From NCBI RefSeq assembly GCF_000400735.1, contig NZ_KE007359.1, positions 21,327 through 85,326 on the forward strand: a stretch of 64,000 bases of DNA. Direction: 5' to 3'. Of the stretch, positions 27,677-35,269 are shown in pieces. Below the pieces are notes generated by a model. That model did not search any database and was not told the origin of the DNA. It saw only the letters and a program-made list of their open reading frames with translations. Numbering within the stretch: position 1 is the first letter of the stretch; each line of letters starts with the position of its first letter. This DNA is from Acinetobacter tandoii DSM 14970 = CIP 107469 (GTDB taxonomy: Bacteria > Pseudomonadota > Gammaproteobacteria > Pseudomonadales > Moraxellaceae). Both the position numbers and the translations under genes were made by a program.

Positions 27677-28102
27677 TTAAACCTCTGATTTTTCAATGAG
27701 GGCATCAAGACTGAATTTTCCCGCACCATGCAACATCAAGAAAAATAAGCCACCTGCCATAGCAAAGTTTTTCATAAAGTTGATGGCATCTTCTGCACCA
27801 GCGTGGAAAATGAACGCGGTAATAATGCTAAATACGCCTAGACCAAGTGCGGCAAAGCGCGCTTGAAAACCAAATAACAGCGCTAAACCACCGCCAAATT
27901 CAACCAAGATGGTTAAAGGCAATAGTGCACCTGGCACCCCCATTGCTTCCATATAACCAACAGTAGCGCTATAGGCAGTCAATTTGCCCCAGCCCGCAAC
28001 CAAAAAGATATACGCGAGGAGCGCACGGGCGATTAAACTCACGGCATTATCAAACGCAGGTTGAGTCACGATATTTTTCACAACAACATTCGGATTAAAC
28101 AT
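27677..28102 (-). CDS. DoxX family membrane protein
   Basis: 141 residues with four hydrophobic helices (about 20-38, 55-72, 80-98, 105-125) and family signatures RALLAYIFLVAGWGKL and LLPLTILVEFGGGLALLFGFQAR. DoxX proteins are inner-membrane proteins with roles in redox or thiosulfate metabolism in some organisms; the function of this subgroup is unsettled. Single gene with its own terminator. Confidence 0.88.
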   Translation of the reverse strand: MFNPNVVVKNIVTQPAFDNAVSLIARALLAYIFLVAGWGKLTAYSATVGYMEAMGVPGALLPLTILVEFGGGLALLFGFQARFAALGLGVFSIITAFIFHAGAEDAINFMKNFAMAGGLFFLMLHGAGKFSLDALIEKSEV

Positions 28103-28292
28103 AATTGAACCTTTTCTTAATTTTGTGGATAGGCACAGCTTAGTTTTTGTTGATAATAGAATAAATATACATTTTCCAGACTTATCGTTTTATATTTAGA
28201 ACGATAGATGGCTAAAATTAATTACGTTTTTATACTGACTTTCCGTATATGGGCTGCTAGGATTTGGCTACATTTTCGCGATGTTTTACCCC

Positions 28293-28934
28293 ATGGAACT
28301 CATTGATTTTATTTTACACGTAGATGACCATTTACTCGAATTTATTACAAATTATGGGGTATGGATTTACGCTATTTTATTTTTAATTATTTTTGTCGAA
28401 ACAGGTTTAGTGGTCATGCCATTTTTACCGGGCGACAGCTTGTTATTTGCTGCAGGGGCGTTGGCAGCGTCTACAGGAGCAATGGATCCTTGGGTCTTGG
28501 GCATTTTACTGTTTATTGCAGCAGTTTTAGGTGACACCCTGAATTATCATATCGGTAAATATATTGGACCACGGGTATTTGAACTTGATTCGCGTTTTAT
28601 TAATAAACAGCACTTGGTTAATACTCAAAAATTCTTTGAAAAACATGGTGGTAAAACCATTATTTTTGCCCGCTTTGTGCCTTTTGCCCGCACCTTTGCA
28701 CCCTTTGTCGCAGGTGCAGGACGAATGAATTATAAATTCTTTTTAACCTATAATTTAATTGGTGCTTTTTGCTGGATTGCCTCGTTTATTACACTCGGCT
28801 ATTTATTTGGCAATATGCCTGTAGTCAAAGACAATTTCACCCATTTAATCTTCGGGATTATTATTATCAGTATCTTACCGGGCATTATCGGTTTTATTCG
28901 TCAGAAACTAGCAAAAAACAAAGTAAAAGCATAA
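28293..28934 (+). CDS. DedA family membrane protein
   Basis: 213 residues from the ATG beginning MELIDFILHVDDHL, where most DedA proteins start; an ATG four codons earlier (28281) is also possible. Multi-spanning, with the DedA/SNARE-associated signatures ETGLVVMPFLPGDSLLFAAGALA near 45, GDTLNYHIGKYIG near 85 and FEKHGGKTIIFARFVPFARTFAPFVAGAGRM near 115, including the conserved arginines. DedA proteins are thought to flip lipid carriers or support membrane potential. Its stop is 3 bp from that of the convergent LysE gene. Confidence 0.92.
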   Translation: MELIDFILHVDDHLLEFITNYGVWIYAILFLIIFVETGLVVMPFLPGDSLLFAAGALAASTGAMDPWVLGILLFIAAVLGDTLNYHIGKYIGPRVFELDSRFINKQHLVNTQKFFEKHGGKTIIFARFVPFARTFAPFVAGAGRMNYKFFLTYNLIGAFCWIASFITLGYLFGNMPVVKDNFTHLIFGIIIISILPGIIGFIRQKLAKNKVKA

Positions 28935-28937
28935 GCG

Positions 28938-29528
28938 TTAAAAGAATCGAATTACCACTGGCAACATACAGATAATCAATAACATAGCCGATCCTTTATA
29001 TAAGTGATCGGCTTTTATTTGCTTTAAATTTCCCGCCAAAATCGCTTTGCCAAAGACCATCCAGAACAATGCAACTGGAATCAAAATTAAAGAAAAGACC
29101 AAAAAAACCAAGCCTACACTCAAACTACTATTCCACATTTCTAACGGTAAAATTCCTGCGGCAAAAAGTAGTGCTTTCGGGTTTTTAAGCGTGGAAAAAA
29201 ACAATTGATGTGGTCGAATATGAGGATGCTTTTGATGATGCGATTGCAAATGTGTCGACTTCCACAAATGAAATGCAATCCAGAACACATACAATGCACT
29301 CAACACATGCAGTAAGGTAATCAAATGCGGCCAGACAGGATGAGTCAAATGGATAAACAGCGACCACAAGCTAATTGCATAGATGTAGCCCAATAATTCG
29401 GCCGGAATAAGTAAACTGGTTTTAGGAATACCTTGTTGATGTGCAGAGCTTGCCAGTAATGCATTGGTCGGTCCTGGAATCAGGAACACCGCAATCATCG
29501 CAAATACAAATAGCCAACTCTCAATCAT
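28938..29528 (-). CDS. LysE family translocator
   Basis: 196 residues, six hydrophobic segments, starting with the family signature IPGPTNALLASSAHQQG (GPxNAL). The region FFSTLKNPKALLFAAGILP near 110 is also typical. Probable exporter of an amino acid or related metabolite; not specific enough to name one. Distinct from the LysE-type gene at 4.0-4.65 kb. Confidence 0.82.
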   Translation of the reverse strand: MIESWLFVFAMIAVFLIPGPTNALLASSAHQQGIPKTSLLIPAELLGYIYAISLWSLFIHLTHPVWPHLITLLHVLSALYVFWIAFHLWKSTHLQSHHQKHPHIRPHQLFFSTLKNPKALLFAAGILPLEMWNSSLSVGLVFLVFSLILIPVALFWMVFGKAILAGNLKQIKADHLYKGSAMLLIICMLPVVIRFF

Positions 29529-29695
29529 AAAAACCTATTACTCAAGCTTAAAGTGTTGCACACCTTATCTGAAACTCCCCCCAAAGGACAAGCCAAACTC
29601 AGTCTAAATTGAGAACCGTTAAGTTGTATACAACGCAATAAACCAAGATAAGTCTTTATTTATATTATATTTTATATTGAAATATTTTGAAAAAC

Positions 29696-29739
29696 TTTCA
29701 CCCTTTATCATTTCAGTGGTGCAATGACAAAGGGTGAAA
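29696..29739 (-). terminator. Long hairpin terminator
   Basis: TTTCACCCTTT..CATT pairs with AATG..AAAGGGTGAAA: a 17-bp stem with a single wobble pair and a 10-nt loop, directly after the stop of the lipoprotein gene. Read on the minus strand it is followed by GTTTTTC. Confidence 0.8.
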
Positions 29740-29742
29740 TAG

Positions 29743-30135
29743 CTATTTTGCAGTTCTTGGCACCACTTTAATTGGACAATTTTTAAACTGAGCCGCCTGA
29801 AAAACAGCATCTTGCTGCCCCATCAAACGAGAGATTTCGGTCTTTTTGGTGTTTGAAGACTGTCCCATATTTAATGAAACACTTGGACCAAAGCCCCAGC
29901 CTCCTCCACGGCTCCAACCACCACCTAGTCCAACATCGACTCCCATTCCCGTACTTTTGGGTACTGAAACACCTTGGTCTAAATATTGTTGAATACGGTC
30001 ATACTCTGCCTGCAATTGTTGACAGTTCAATGACTGATATTGTGTAGGCGAAACATAAGTCGGTTTAACCGTGGTTGCACACGCTGTCAGCAATACGCTA
30101 CTTGCAGCAAGGATAGATAAAGCAATTTTTTTCAT
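29743..30135 (-). CDS. Small lipoprotein of unknown function
   Basis: About 130 residues from the ATG at 30135 (four codons further upstream are open). MKKIALSILAASSVLLTAC is a lipoprotein signal with an LTAC lipobox. After it comes a region QSLNCQQLQAEYDRI, a Gly-rich stretch (GLGGGWSRGGGWGFG) and a C-terminal part with one more cysteine (FKNCPIKVV). The layout, two cysteines around a Gly-rich loop, is seen in small Acinetobacter envelope proteins; no function is known to me. It starts about 14 bp after parA and may be co-transcribed. Confidence 0.75.
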   Translation of the reverse strand: MKKIALSILAASSVLLTACATTVKPTYVSPTQYQSLNCQQLQAEYDRIQQYLDQGVSVPKSTGMGVDVGLGGGWSRGGGWGFGPSVSLNMGQSSNTKKTEISRLMGQQDAVFQAAQFKNCPIKVVPRTAK

Positions 30136-30149
30136 CTGTTTTCTCAATC

Positions 30150-30989
30150 TTATTTTTGCTCAATTTCATTGAACAATGAAAGATAGGCCTGCGTCAATTT
30201 ATGATCTTTGGCTAAATAGATTAATGGCTGGTTTTGATGATGGGATTCTTTCATCAGCACTGAAGGTGGCAACATATTTTCCAATACTGGCAAGCCTTCA
30301 TCTTTTAGTTGCTGCACCACTTCACGCGGCAACTTGGCTTGTGCTTGGTACTGATTCACCACAATGCCTTCAATTTCCAGTTGGTCATTATGATCATCTT
30401 GGGTTTCAATCACATTTTCAATCAGGCTTTGTAGGGCGCGTTTTGAGAATACATCACAATCGAACGGAATCAACACGCGATCTGCGGCAATTAATGCCGA
30501 CAAAGTAAAAAAATTAAAGGCTGGTGGAGTATCAATATAAACACGGTCATATTTACCTTCGAGTAACTTCAAAGCATCCCGTAATTTATAAATTTTATGT
30601 TTGGCTTCTAAAGCATGGGCCAAAGCCCCTAAACTCGGACTGGCTGGAATCACATCAAGTTGCTTAAACGGGGTTTGATGCACATAACTTTCCAAACCTT
30701 TGGAACGATTTTTTAGTAAAGAGCCAATCGCATTGCCCAATAAACCTGCTTTGCTTTGGGTTGCTCCCAACACTTCTTCAAAGTAGTTTTCGATATTCGG
30801 TTCCAGTGCAGGCTTATCCACTGAATACGTCGCATCATCTCCCAATAAATACTGACTGGAGTTGGCTTGCGGATCCAAATCAATCACCAGTGTTTTTAAG
30901 CCCTGATAAGCACTAATCGCAGCCAAATTGACTGTAATACTCGACTTGCCTACGCCACCTTTCTGATTAAACACCACACGTGTCCGCAT
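30150..30989 (-). CDS. ParA family ATPase
   Basis: 279 residues. It begins with the deviant Walker A motif FNQKGGVGKSSI (residues 7-18), then Walker A' LVIDLDPQANSS near 34 and Walker B RVYIDTPPAFNF near 150. These belong to the ParA/Soj/MinD group, which positions DNA or protein cargo on the nucleoid or membrane. No parB lies nearby, so it is an orphan ParA; such proteins often partition non-chromosomal cargo. No signal or membrane helix. Confidence 0.9.
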   Translation of the reverse strand: MRTRVVFNQKGGVGKSSITVNLAAISAYQGLKTLVIDLDPQANSSQYLLGDDATYSVDKPALEPNIENYFEEVLGATQSKAGLLGNAIGSLLKNRSKGLESYVHQTPFKQLDVIPASPSLGALAHALEAKHKIYKLRDALKLLEGKYDRVYIDTPPAFNFFTLSALIAADRVLIPFDCDVFSKRALQSLIENVIETQDDHNDQLEIEGIVVNQYQAQAKLPREVVQQLKDEGLPVLENMLPPSVLMKESHHQNQPLIYLAKDHKLTQAYLSLFNEIEQK

Positions 30990-31072
30990 ATTCCCCCTCC
31001 CTCAATTTTTATCGGTGATCGTTCAGCAGTGTAAACGATCATTTTTTTATCGTTATCGAAAATGTCTGACAA

Positions 31073-31462
31073 TCAACCAAAATTTGGCTGAATCATCACC
31101 AAGCCTAAAATTGCAACAAACGCCACTACAGCTAAAAACAAGCCTGCACGGCGTTGTGCCAAAACGATCTGATCCTGCTTCTTATAGGCTTTGCTTAAAG
31201 AAGATAACAGCACGAAAAACAGAATGATTTTGGCATAAAACCAAGACTGCACTTCAAAACCTTTCATCACCAACAAGGCAACACCCGTCAAAATCAACAA
31301 GGTCATAGCACTGTGCTGAAAAGCCACAAAGAATTTACGTGCAGATGGATTCGGCAAATTACCTTCGGTGCCCGAAAATAAACTCCGCGCGCGAATCACA
31401 ATTGCCACACCTGCCAGAACAACAGCCAACCAATGCAGCATTAACAACATTTGAGCATCCAT
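31073..31462 (-). CDS. SirB2-like membrane protein
   Basis: 129 residues, four hydrophobic helices. LLMLHWLAVVLAGVAIVIR at the N-terminus and the central AFQHSAMTLLILTGVALLVM are like those of SirB2 (invasion gene expression up-regulator) proteins. In other bacteria the family has no firm biochemical role. It lies 15 bp downstream of bolA on the same strand. Confidence 0.7.
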   Translation of the reverse strand: MDAQMLLMLHWLAVVLAGVAIVIRARSLFSGTEGNLPNPSARKFFVAFQHSAMTLLILTGVALLVMKGFEVQSWFYAKIILFFVLLSSLSKAYKKQDQIVLAQRRAGLFLAVVAFVAILGLVMIQPNFG

Positions 31463-31477
31463 AACAAGCCAATATCC

Positions 31478-31786
31478 TTAATGCTTAGGTGCATGTGCAC
31501 ATTCAGGGCTTGACGTGTCTTGTCCCTGCCATTCCGATTCTACAAAGGCATGAATTGCCAGTGCATGAATGCGACTCGGTGCCAATAAATCCCCCACAGC
31601 GGCATATACTTTTTGATGACGTTGCACTAAACGTAAGCCATCAAAGGCTTCGCTGACAATCACCACTTTGAAGTGGGACTCTTTGCCAGGAAAATAACCA
31701 CCATGCCCCGAAGATTCATTCACAATTTCTAAATAAGTCGGTGCCAATTGCTGTAAACGGTCACGCAGTTGTAATTCTAAGCTCAT
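31478..31786 (-). CDS. BolA family protein
   Basis: 102 residues. LRDRLQQLAPTYLEIVNESSGHGGYFPGKESHFKVVIVSEAF shows the BolA fold with the conserved HFKV segment, and LVQRHQKVYAAVGDLL the helix-turn-helix-like part with its conserved His. A C-terminal tail has a cysteine and several histidines (CAHAPKH). BolA proteins pair with monothiol glutaredoxins in Fe-S handling or act in stress response. No glutaredoxin gene is adjacent. First gene of a two-gene operon with the SirB2-like gene. Confidence 0.9.
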   Translation of the reverse strand: MSLELQLRDRLQQLAPTYLEIVNESSGHGGYFPGKESHFKVVIVSEAFDGLRLVQRHQKVYAAVGDLLAPSRIHALAIHAFVESEWQGQDTSSPECAHAPKH

Positions 31787-31896
31787 GAGAATCTGCCTTT
31801 ATCTTATCTATTGTATACAGTATAGCTGTTCTACCTCTATGTTTTGTATTCAGAGGTGACTTTTAGGGTTTCAAGCGCAATTTTTTAGAAAATCTG

Positions 31897-31932
31897 GCAT
31901 AAAATGCTTGTATTTTATGCAATTGATACAAG
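31897..31932. other. Overlapping alternative hairpins upstream of the tRNA genes
   Basis: GCATAAAAT (31897-31905) pairs with ATTTTATGC (31912-31920), and CTTGTAT (31907-31913) pairs with ATACAAG (31926-31932). The two stems share bases and cannot form together. Location is between the bolA start and the tRNA promoter; function unknown. Confidence 0.4.
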
Positions 31933-31948
31933 TTTTTTCAGAAACATA

Positions 31949-31976
31949 TTGACCATCATTTTTCATACTGTATTAT
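31949..31976 (+). promoter_or_regulatory. tRNA-Gly operon promoter
   Basis: TTGACC, 16-bp spacer, TATTAT, ending 9 bp before the first tRNA-Gly gene. A strong sigma-70 promoter at the right distance for a stable RNA operon. Confidence 0.7.
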
Positions 31977-31985
31977 ACACGGCAT

Positions 31986-32061
31986 GCGGGAATAGCTCAG
32001 TTGGTAGAGCACAACCTTGCCAAGGTTGGGGTCGCGAGTTCGAGTCTCCTTTCCCGCTCCA
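31986..32061 (+). tRNA. tRNA-Gly (GCC), copy 1, with a T-stem mismatch
   Basis: 76 nt with CCA encoded. The acceptor stem GCGGGAA/TTCCCGC, anticodon stem CAACC/GGTTG and loop TTGCCAA (anticodon GCC) all fold. The T stem is GCGAG against CTCCT, which puts C50 opposite C64, an unpaired position. Copies 2 and 3 both pair there, so copy 1 looks like a hybrid of the two. Confidence 0.95.
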
Positions 32062-32101
32062 AATTTTTTAGTGTAAGTTTTTAGAAAAAACTGCTCAATA
32101 T

Positions 32102-32177
<76 letters not shown>

Positions 32178-32217
32178 AATTTTTTAGTGTAAGTTTTTAG
32201 AAAAAACTGCTCAATAT

Positions 32218-32293
32218 GCGGGAATAGCTCAGTTGGTAGAGCACAACCTTGCCAAGGTTGGGGTCGGGAGTTCGAGTCTCCTTTCCCGCTCCA
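32218..32293 (+). tRNA. tRNA-Gly (GCC), copy 3
   Basis: 76 nt, with G50 and C64 in the T stem, so the pair is reversed relative to copy 2. CCA encoded. It is the last tRNA before the integrative element at 32.6-36.0 kb, and its 3' end is the natural candidate attachment site. Confidence 0.97.
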
Positions 32294-32298
32294 GATTC

Positions 32299-32331
32299 AA
32301 AAAGCCCTCATCGAAAGATGGGGGCTTTTTT
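32299..32331 (+). terminator. Terminator of the tRNA-Gly operon
   Basis: AAAAAGCCCTCATC, GAAA tetraloop, GATGGGGGCTTTTTT: a 14-bp stem with one wobble pair, followed by a T tract, 5 bp after copy 3. Confidence 0.92.
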
Positions 32332-32673
32332 CTTGTTGATTATTAATAATATTTTTTCTAAAACCTATATGTTCCAGCTTTGGAAGAAGCTCTAAAAATT
32401 TTAGAAAAAGTATTGTATAAGCTCGCTGCGTGACCAAAAGTGCCCTAAACGTGCCTTCCCTTTATCATATACGAATCAATTCATTCGCTATTCTGGTATT
32501 TTTTTAATCAATTTCAGTATAGATAATCAGAACACCTTCCCCATACACTTGACTTCCCTTTTTTCCATCTATTTTAGTATTTTTTTATTTGCTTTATTTT
32601 GATGGTGACCAAATTTGGTCACCAAAAATACATAGTTAAAACATTTACTTATGATCAAAAAACTCAATTTTAA
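32332..32673. other. Left end region of the integrative element
   Basis: About 340 bp without a gene, between the tRNA terminator and the repressor gene. It has three copies of GTGACCAAA: one at 32430-32438 and two facing each other in the palindrome at 32603-32624. Spaced short repeats near a tRNA site and an integrase could be arm-type recombinase sites; this is inferred. The rest is AT-rich and has no recognised feature. Confidence 0.4.
32603..32624. promoter_or_regulatory. 22-bp perfect palindrome
   Basis: The core GGTGACCAAATTTGGTCACC is fully self-complementary and the pairing extends one base on each side. There is no U tract, so it is more likely a protein-binding site than a terminator. 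It lies 49 bp beyond the repressor stop. Confidence 0.6.
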
Positions 32674-32892
32674 TCAATCATTCTGCTCTTCATTTTTCTT
32701 AAATTTTAATAAATCACCCACTTCAACATTAAGTAATACACACAATTTTTCTAAGGTCTCAAAATCTATTCGAGTCGATTGACCATTATATAACTTATGC
32801 AATGTTGTCTTACTCATTCCAGTCGCTCGAACTACATCCGCAACTTTCATTCTTCGCTCTGCCAAAAGCACTGGCAAGTTACAAACTATCAT
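32674..32892 (-). CDS. Cro/CI-type repressor of the element
   Basis: 72 residues, a single helix-turn-helix domain (MKVADVVRATGMSKTTLHKLYNGQSTRIDFETLEKLCVLLNVEVGDLL). These short Xre proteins act as phage-type switches. It is divergent from the AlpA-like/integrase operon, and repeated CATTGTG motifs lie in the gap, one of them right at its start. It probably represses both directions. Confidence 0.85.
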   Translation of the reverse strand: MIVCNLPVLLAERRMKVADVVRATGMSKTTLHKLYNGQSTRIDFETLEKLCVLLNVEVGDLLKFKKNEEQND

Positions 32893-32899
32893 TAATTAC

Positions 32900-32979
32900 C
32901 ACCATTGTGTAATAAAGTACTTGCATAGTGTCTTAAATGCATTTATTATCGCATTGTGGTCTTAAATAACACCATTGTG
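32900..32979. promoter_or_regulatory. Operator cluster with repeated CATTGTG motifs
   Basis: CACCATTGTG occurs at 32900-32909 and 32970-32979. GCATTGTGGTCTTAAAT (from 32951) and the related GCATAGTGTCTTAAAT (from 32933) lie between them. Four related sites in 80 bp span the start regions of both divergent genes, as in a phage-like genetic switch. Confidence 0.6.
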
Positions 32980-33002
32980 ATACTTTATAAAAGGATACAA
33001 AC

Positions 33003-33218
33003 ATGAATCTTACTTATATTACTACAAAAGAATTGGCGGAACGAATCCATTATAACGAACGTACTATCCGTAATCAGTTAAAAGATAGCGTTTTGATCGA
33101 AGGCATTCATTACATTCGCCCTTTTGGTGGTCGCAAAATTTTATATGTATGGGAGCGTATTGAAGAAGATATGACTAAAACAACTTTAGGCTCGCTACAC
33201 AGCCTACAACTTCTGTAA
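33003..33218 (+). CDS. AlpA-like helix-turn-helix protein, candidate excisionase
   Basis: 71 residues with a MerR/AlpA-type N-terminus: TKELAERIHYNERTIRNQL followed by IRPFGGRKILYVWERIEE. Proteins of this size next to an integrase gene usually act as excisionase or activator of integrase. It precedes the integrase by 13 bp in the same operon, with AAGGAG just after its stop that serves the integrase. Confidence 0.75.
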   Translation: MNLTYITTKELAERIHYNERTIRNQLKDSVLIEGIHYIRPFGGRKILYVWERIEEDMTKTTLGSLHSLQLL

Positions 33219-33231
33219 GGAGAACATAATT

Positions 33232-34413
33232 ATGGCTGCTATTCGTACTAGATACGGTAAGTTATGTGTCGATTTTCGATACTTAAGTATCCGTTGCCGT
33301 GAAACCACCGCTCTTGAAGACAATGCTCAAAATCGAAAAAAGCTTGAAAAAGCGATTGAACGAATGGAGGCAGAAATCTTATTGGGTATTTTTGACTATG
33401 CTAAATACTTTCCAAAAAGTTCTCGTTTGAAAGAAATCAAAAATGCAGAAAACAGAGTAAATGAAATCAGCTCAAAAACACCTCTATTTTCTAAGTTCTG
33501 TGAAATCTGGTTCACTGATAAAGAAATAGAATGGCGTACAAGCTACAAGGAAAAAATTCAAATTGTGATCAGAAAGTACTTAATTCCTTTTTTTGGCACA
33601 ATTCCGGTTATTAATATCAAAAAGTCAGACATTCTTGGATTCCGTTCATCCCTCGCCAAAGTGACTCACGGGAAAAACCAAGAATGCCTTTCACCATCAA
33701 GAATCAACCAGATTATGATAGCACTTCGTATGATACTCGATAGTGCTGCCGAACGATATGACTTTGACAGTCCTTATAAGAATATCAAGAACTTAAAGCA
33801 AGGGAAAATTGAAGTCACGCCTTTTTCATTAAAGGAAGTACATGCAATCTTGGCCACAGTTCGTGATGATTTTAAGCCTTATTACACTGTTCGGTTTTTC
33901 ACAGGTATGCGCACCAGTGAAATTGATGGGTTGCAATGGAAAAATGTGGACTTGCAACGTCGGGAAATCCATATTCGTGAAGCCTTGGTGAATGGGGAAC
34001 TGGGTGGAACCAAAACCTATGGTTCTGACCGCACAATCCAGATGAGTGACCGCGTTTACCAAGCCTTTCTGCAACAGAAAAGCTTAAATAATGGTAAATC
34101 AGAGTTTGTTTTCTGCAATCGTGATGGTGGACCTCTCGATTACCGTTTGGTGAATAAACGTGTCTGGCATCCGATCTTGCGCTTTCTAGGATTAAAGCCT
34201 AGAAGAGCCTACCAAACACGTCATACAGCAGCAACGCTCTGGCTGTCGGCAGGAGAGAATCCGGAATGGATCGCACGTCAATTGGGACATTCAACGACTG
34301 AAATGCTATTCCGGGTCTATAGCCGTTACATCCCCAATGTTACCCGTCGTGATGGCAGTGCATTTGAAGCCATGCTGGAAAAACTAAATACAGAGGAGCT
34401 TGCACATGAATAG
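33232..34413 (+). CDS. int: Tyrosine-type integrase
   Basis: 393 residues. The N-terminal ~65 residues are an Arm DNA-binding (DUF3596-like) domain (IRTRYGKLCVDFRYLSIRCRETT), then a SAM-like core-binding domain. The catalytic domain follows with R227 in TGMRTSEIDGLQW, a lysine in GTKTYGSDRTI, YQTRHTAATLW near 330 (the usual first His of HxxR is Tyr), QLGHSTTEMLFRVYSRY with His and nucleophile Tyr near 352-362. It should integrate the element at a specific att site, plausibly the adjacent tRNA-Gly. AAGGAG lies upstream. Confidence 0.92.
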   Translation: MAAIRTRYGKLCVDFRYLSIRCRETTALEDNAQNRKKLEKAIERMEAEILLGIFDYAKYFPKSSRLKEIKNAENRVNEISSKTPLFSKFCEIWFTDKEIEWRTSYKEKIQIVIRKYLIPFFGTIPVINIKKSDILGFRSSLAKVTHGKNQECLSPSRINQIMIALRMILDSAAERYDFDSPYKNIKNLKQGKIEVTPFSLKEVHAILATVRDDFKPYYTVRFFTGMRTSEIDGLQWKNVDLQRREIHIREALVNGELGGTKTYGSDRTIQMSDRVYQAFLQQKSLNNGKSEFVFCNRDGGPLDYRLVNKRVWHPILRFLGLKPRRAYQTRHTAATLWLSAGENPEWIARQLGHSTTEMLFRVYSRYIPNVTRRDGSAFEAMLEKLNTEELAHE

Positions 34414-34654
34414 TAAAGCTTTCTTTGGTGGTGTGGTCGTCAGTCCTGAAGCGGATACGGTCGCTCGTGAATTAATCCATGAGCTACACATTCCCAAACT
34501 GCACAATCTGGCGTTTTTGCTGGAGATCAACAAATGCTTCGATGATCACCAGGCGTTAAGACTGTGGCTACAGCGACTGCTGGATGATGGACAAGCCCAT
34601 TACGATGACCTAGCCCAACAGGCTCGCCTCCGGTTAATGAGCTTAGCTCCCTGA
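34406..34654 (+). CDS. Small protein of unknown function in the integrase operon
   Basis: 82 residues from the ATG at 34406; GAGGAG lies 7 bp upstream and the gene overlaps the integrase stop by 8 bp. Sequence is helical (IHELHIPKLHNLAFLLEINK, LRLWLQRLLDDGQAHYDDL) with no family I recognise. Tight coupling with the integrase suggests a role in the element, perhaps regulation or DNA processing; that is only positional. Confidence 0.6.
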   Translation: MNSKAFFGGVVVSPEADTVARELIHELHIPKLHNLAFLLEINKCFDDHQALRLWLQRLLDDGQAHYDDLAQQARLRLMSLAP

Positions 34655-34722
34655 TCAAATAAATATACAAGGTCATCTGATTGATGACCTTAGCCCTCTA
34701 TACCTATAAAAAAGGTGAACAC

Positions 34723-35259
34723 ATGCATAAACATATTTCAATTTGGATGCCACTCTATATTGGCGACCTACAGGCGAAATTTGCACGAATGACAGCAGAA
34801 CAAATTGGTGCGGCACTGCTGTTAATGATGGATTTCTGGAAAAACGGTGCTATTCCTCATGACCTAGCTACGGTATGTAGCATCACAAAATTATCGCAAC
34901 ATACCAAGGCTAAAACTTTGTTGAATACGCTAATAGCCCTGGAATTGTTTGAAATCGAATCTGAGCAAATTCATTCAAGTTTTTTAACCAGTTTAAAAAG
35001 CCAGGCATTGCAAAATCAGCAAATGAAATCTGATAAAGCTAAAAATGCAGCTCAAGCACGTTGGGGAAAATCCGCAACTAATGCTCAAGCATCAGCCAAG
35101 CAACGAAAAGTAAATGCTCAAGCAGCTCCTGAGAAGAGCCCGAGTATTACTCAAGTCATGCTTGAACCATGCCCTTCATCTTCATCTTCATCTTCATCTT
35201 CATCTTCAAATTTTGAAGAAAAAAATGAGAGTTTTTTAGAAAATTCAAAATGGATTTAG
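34723..35259 (+). CDS. DUF1376 replication-type protein with a polyserine tract
   Basis: 178 residues from the ATG at 34723, after an AAAGGTGA site. The N-terminal ~90 residues are the DUF1376 winged-helix-like domain (WMPLYIGDLQAKFARMTAEQIGAALLLMMDFWKN). A basic linker KNAAQARWGKSATNAQ follows, as in many phage replication-initiation proteins. Near the C-terminus 11 consecutive serines are encoded by a hexanucleotide repeat, then an acidic tail. Together with the following DnaC-like ATPase it suggests an autonomous replication module. Confidence 0.8.
   Translation: MHKHISIWMPLYIGDLQAKFARMTAEQIGAALLLMMDFWKNGAIPHDLATVCSITKLSQHTKAKTLLNTLIALELFEIESEQIHSSFLTSLKSQALQNQQMKSDKAKNAAQARWGKSATNAQASAKQRKVNAQAAPEKSPSITQVMLEPCPSSSSSSSSSSSNFEEKNESFLENSKWI
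35175..35208 (+). repeat. TTCATC microsatellite
   Basis: 5.7 perfect copies of TTCATC encode the polyserine tract of the DUF1376 protein. The unit is a multiple of three, so slippage would change the serine count, not the frame. Confidence 0.95.
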
Positions 35260-35269
35260 GAGAACAATC

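Noticed and set aside
29185..29367. 60-residue minus-strand frame inside the LysE-type gene at 28938-29528
   Set aside because: It is another frame of a well-supported gene.
35175..35208. Phase-variable on/off switch
   Set aside because: The repeat unit is six bases, so length change cannot shift the frame.
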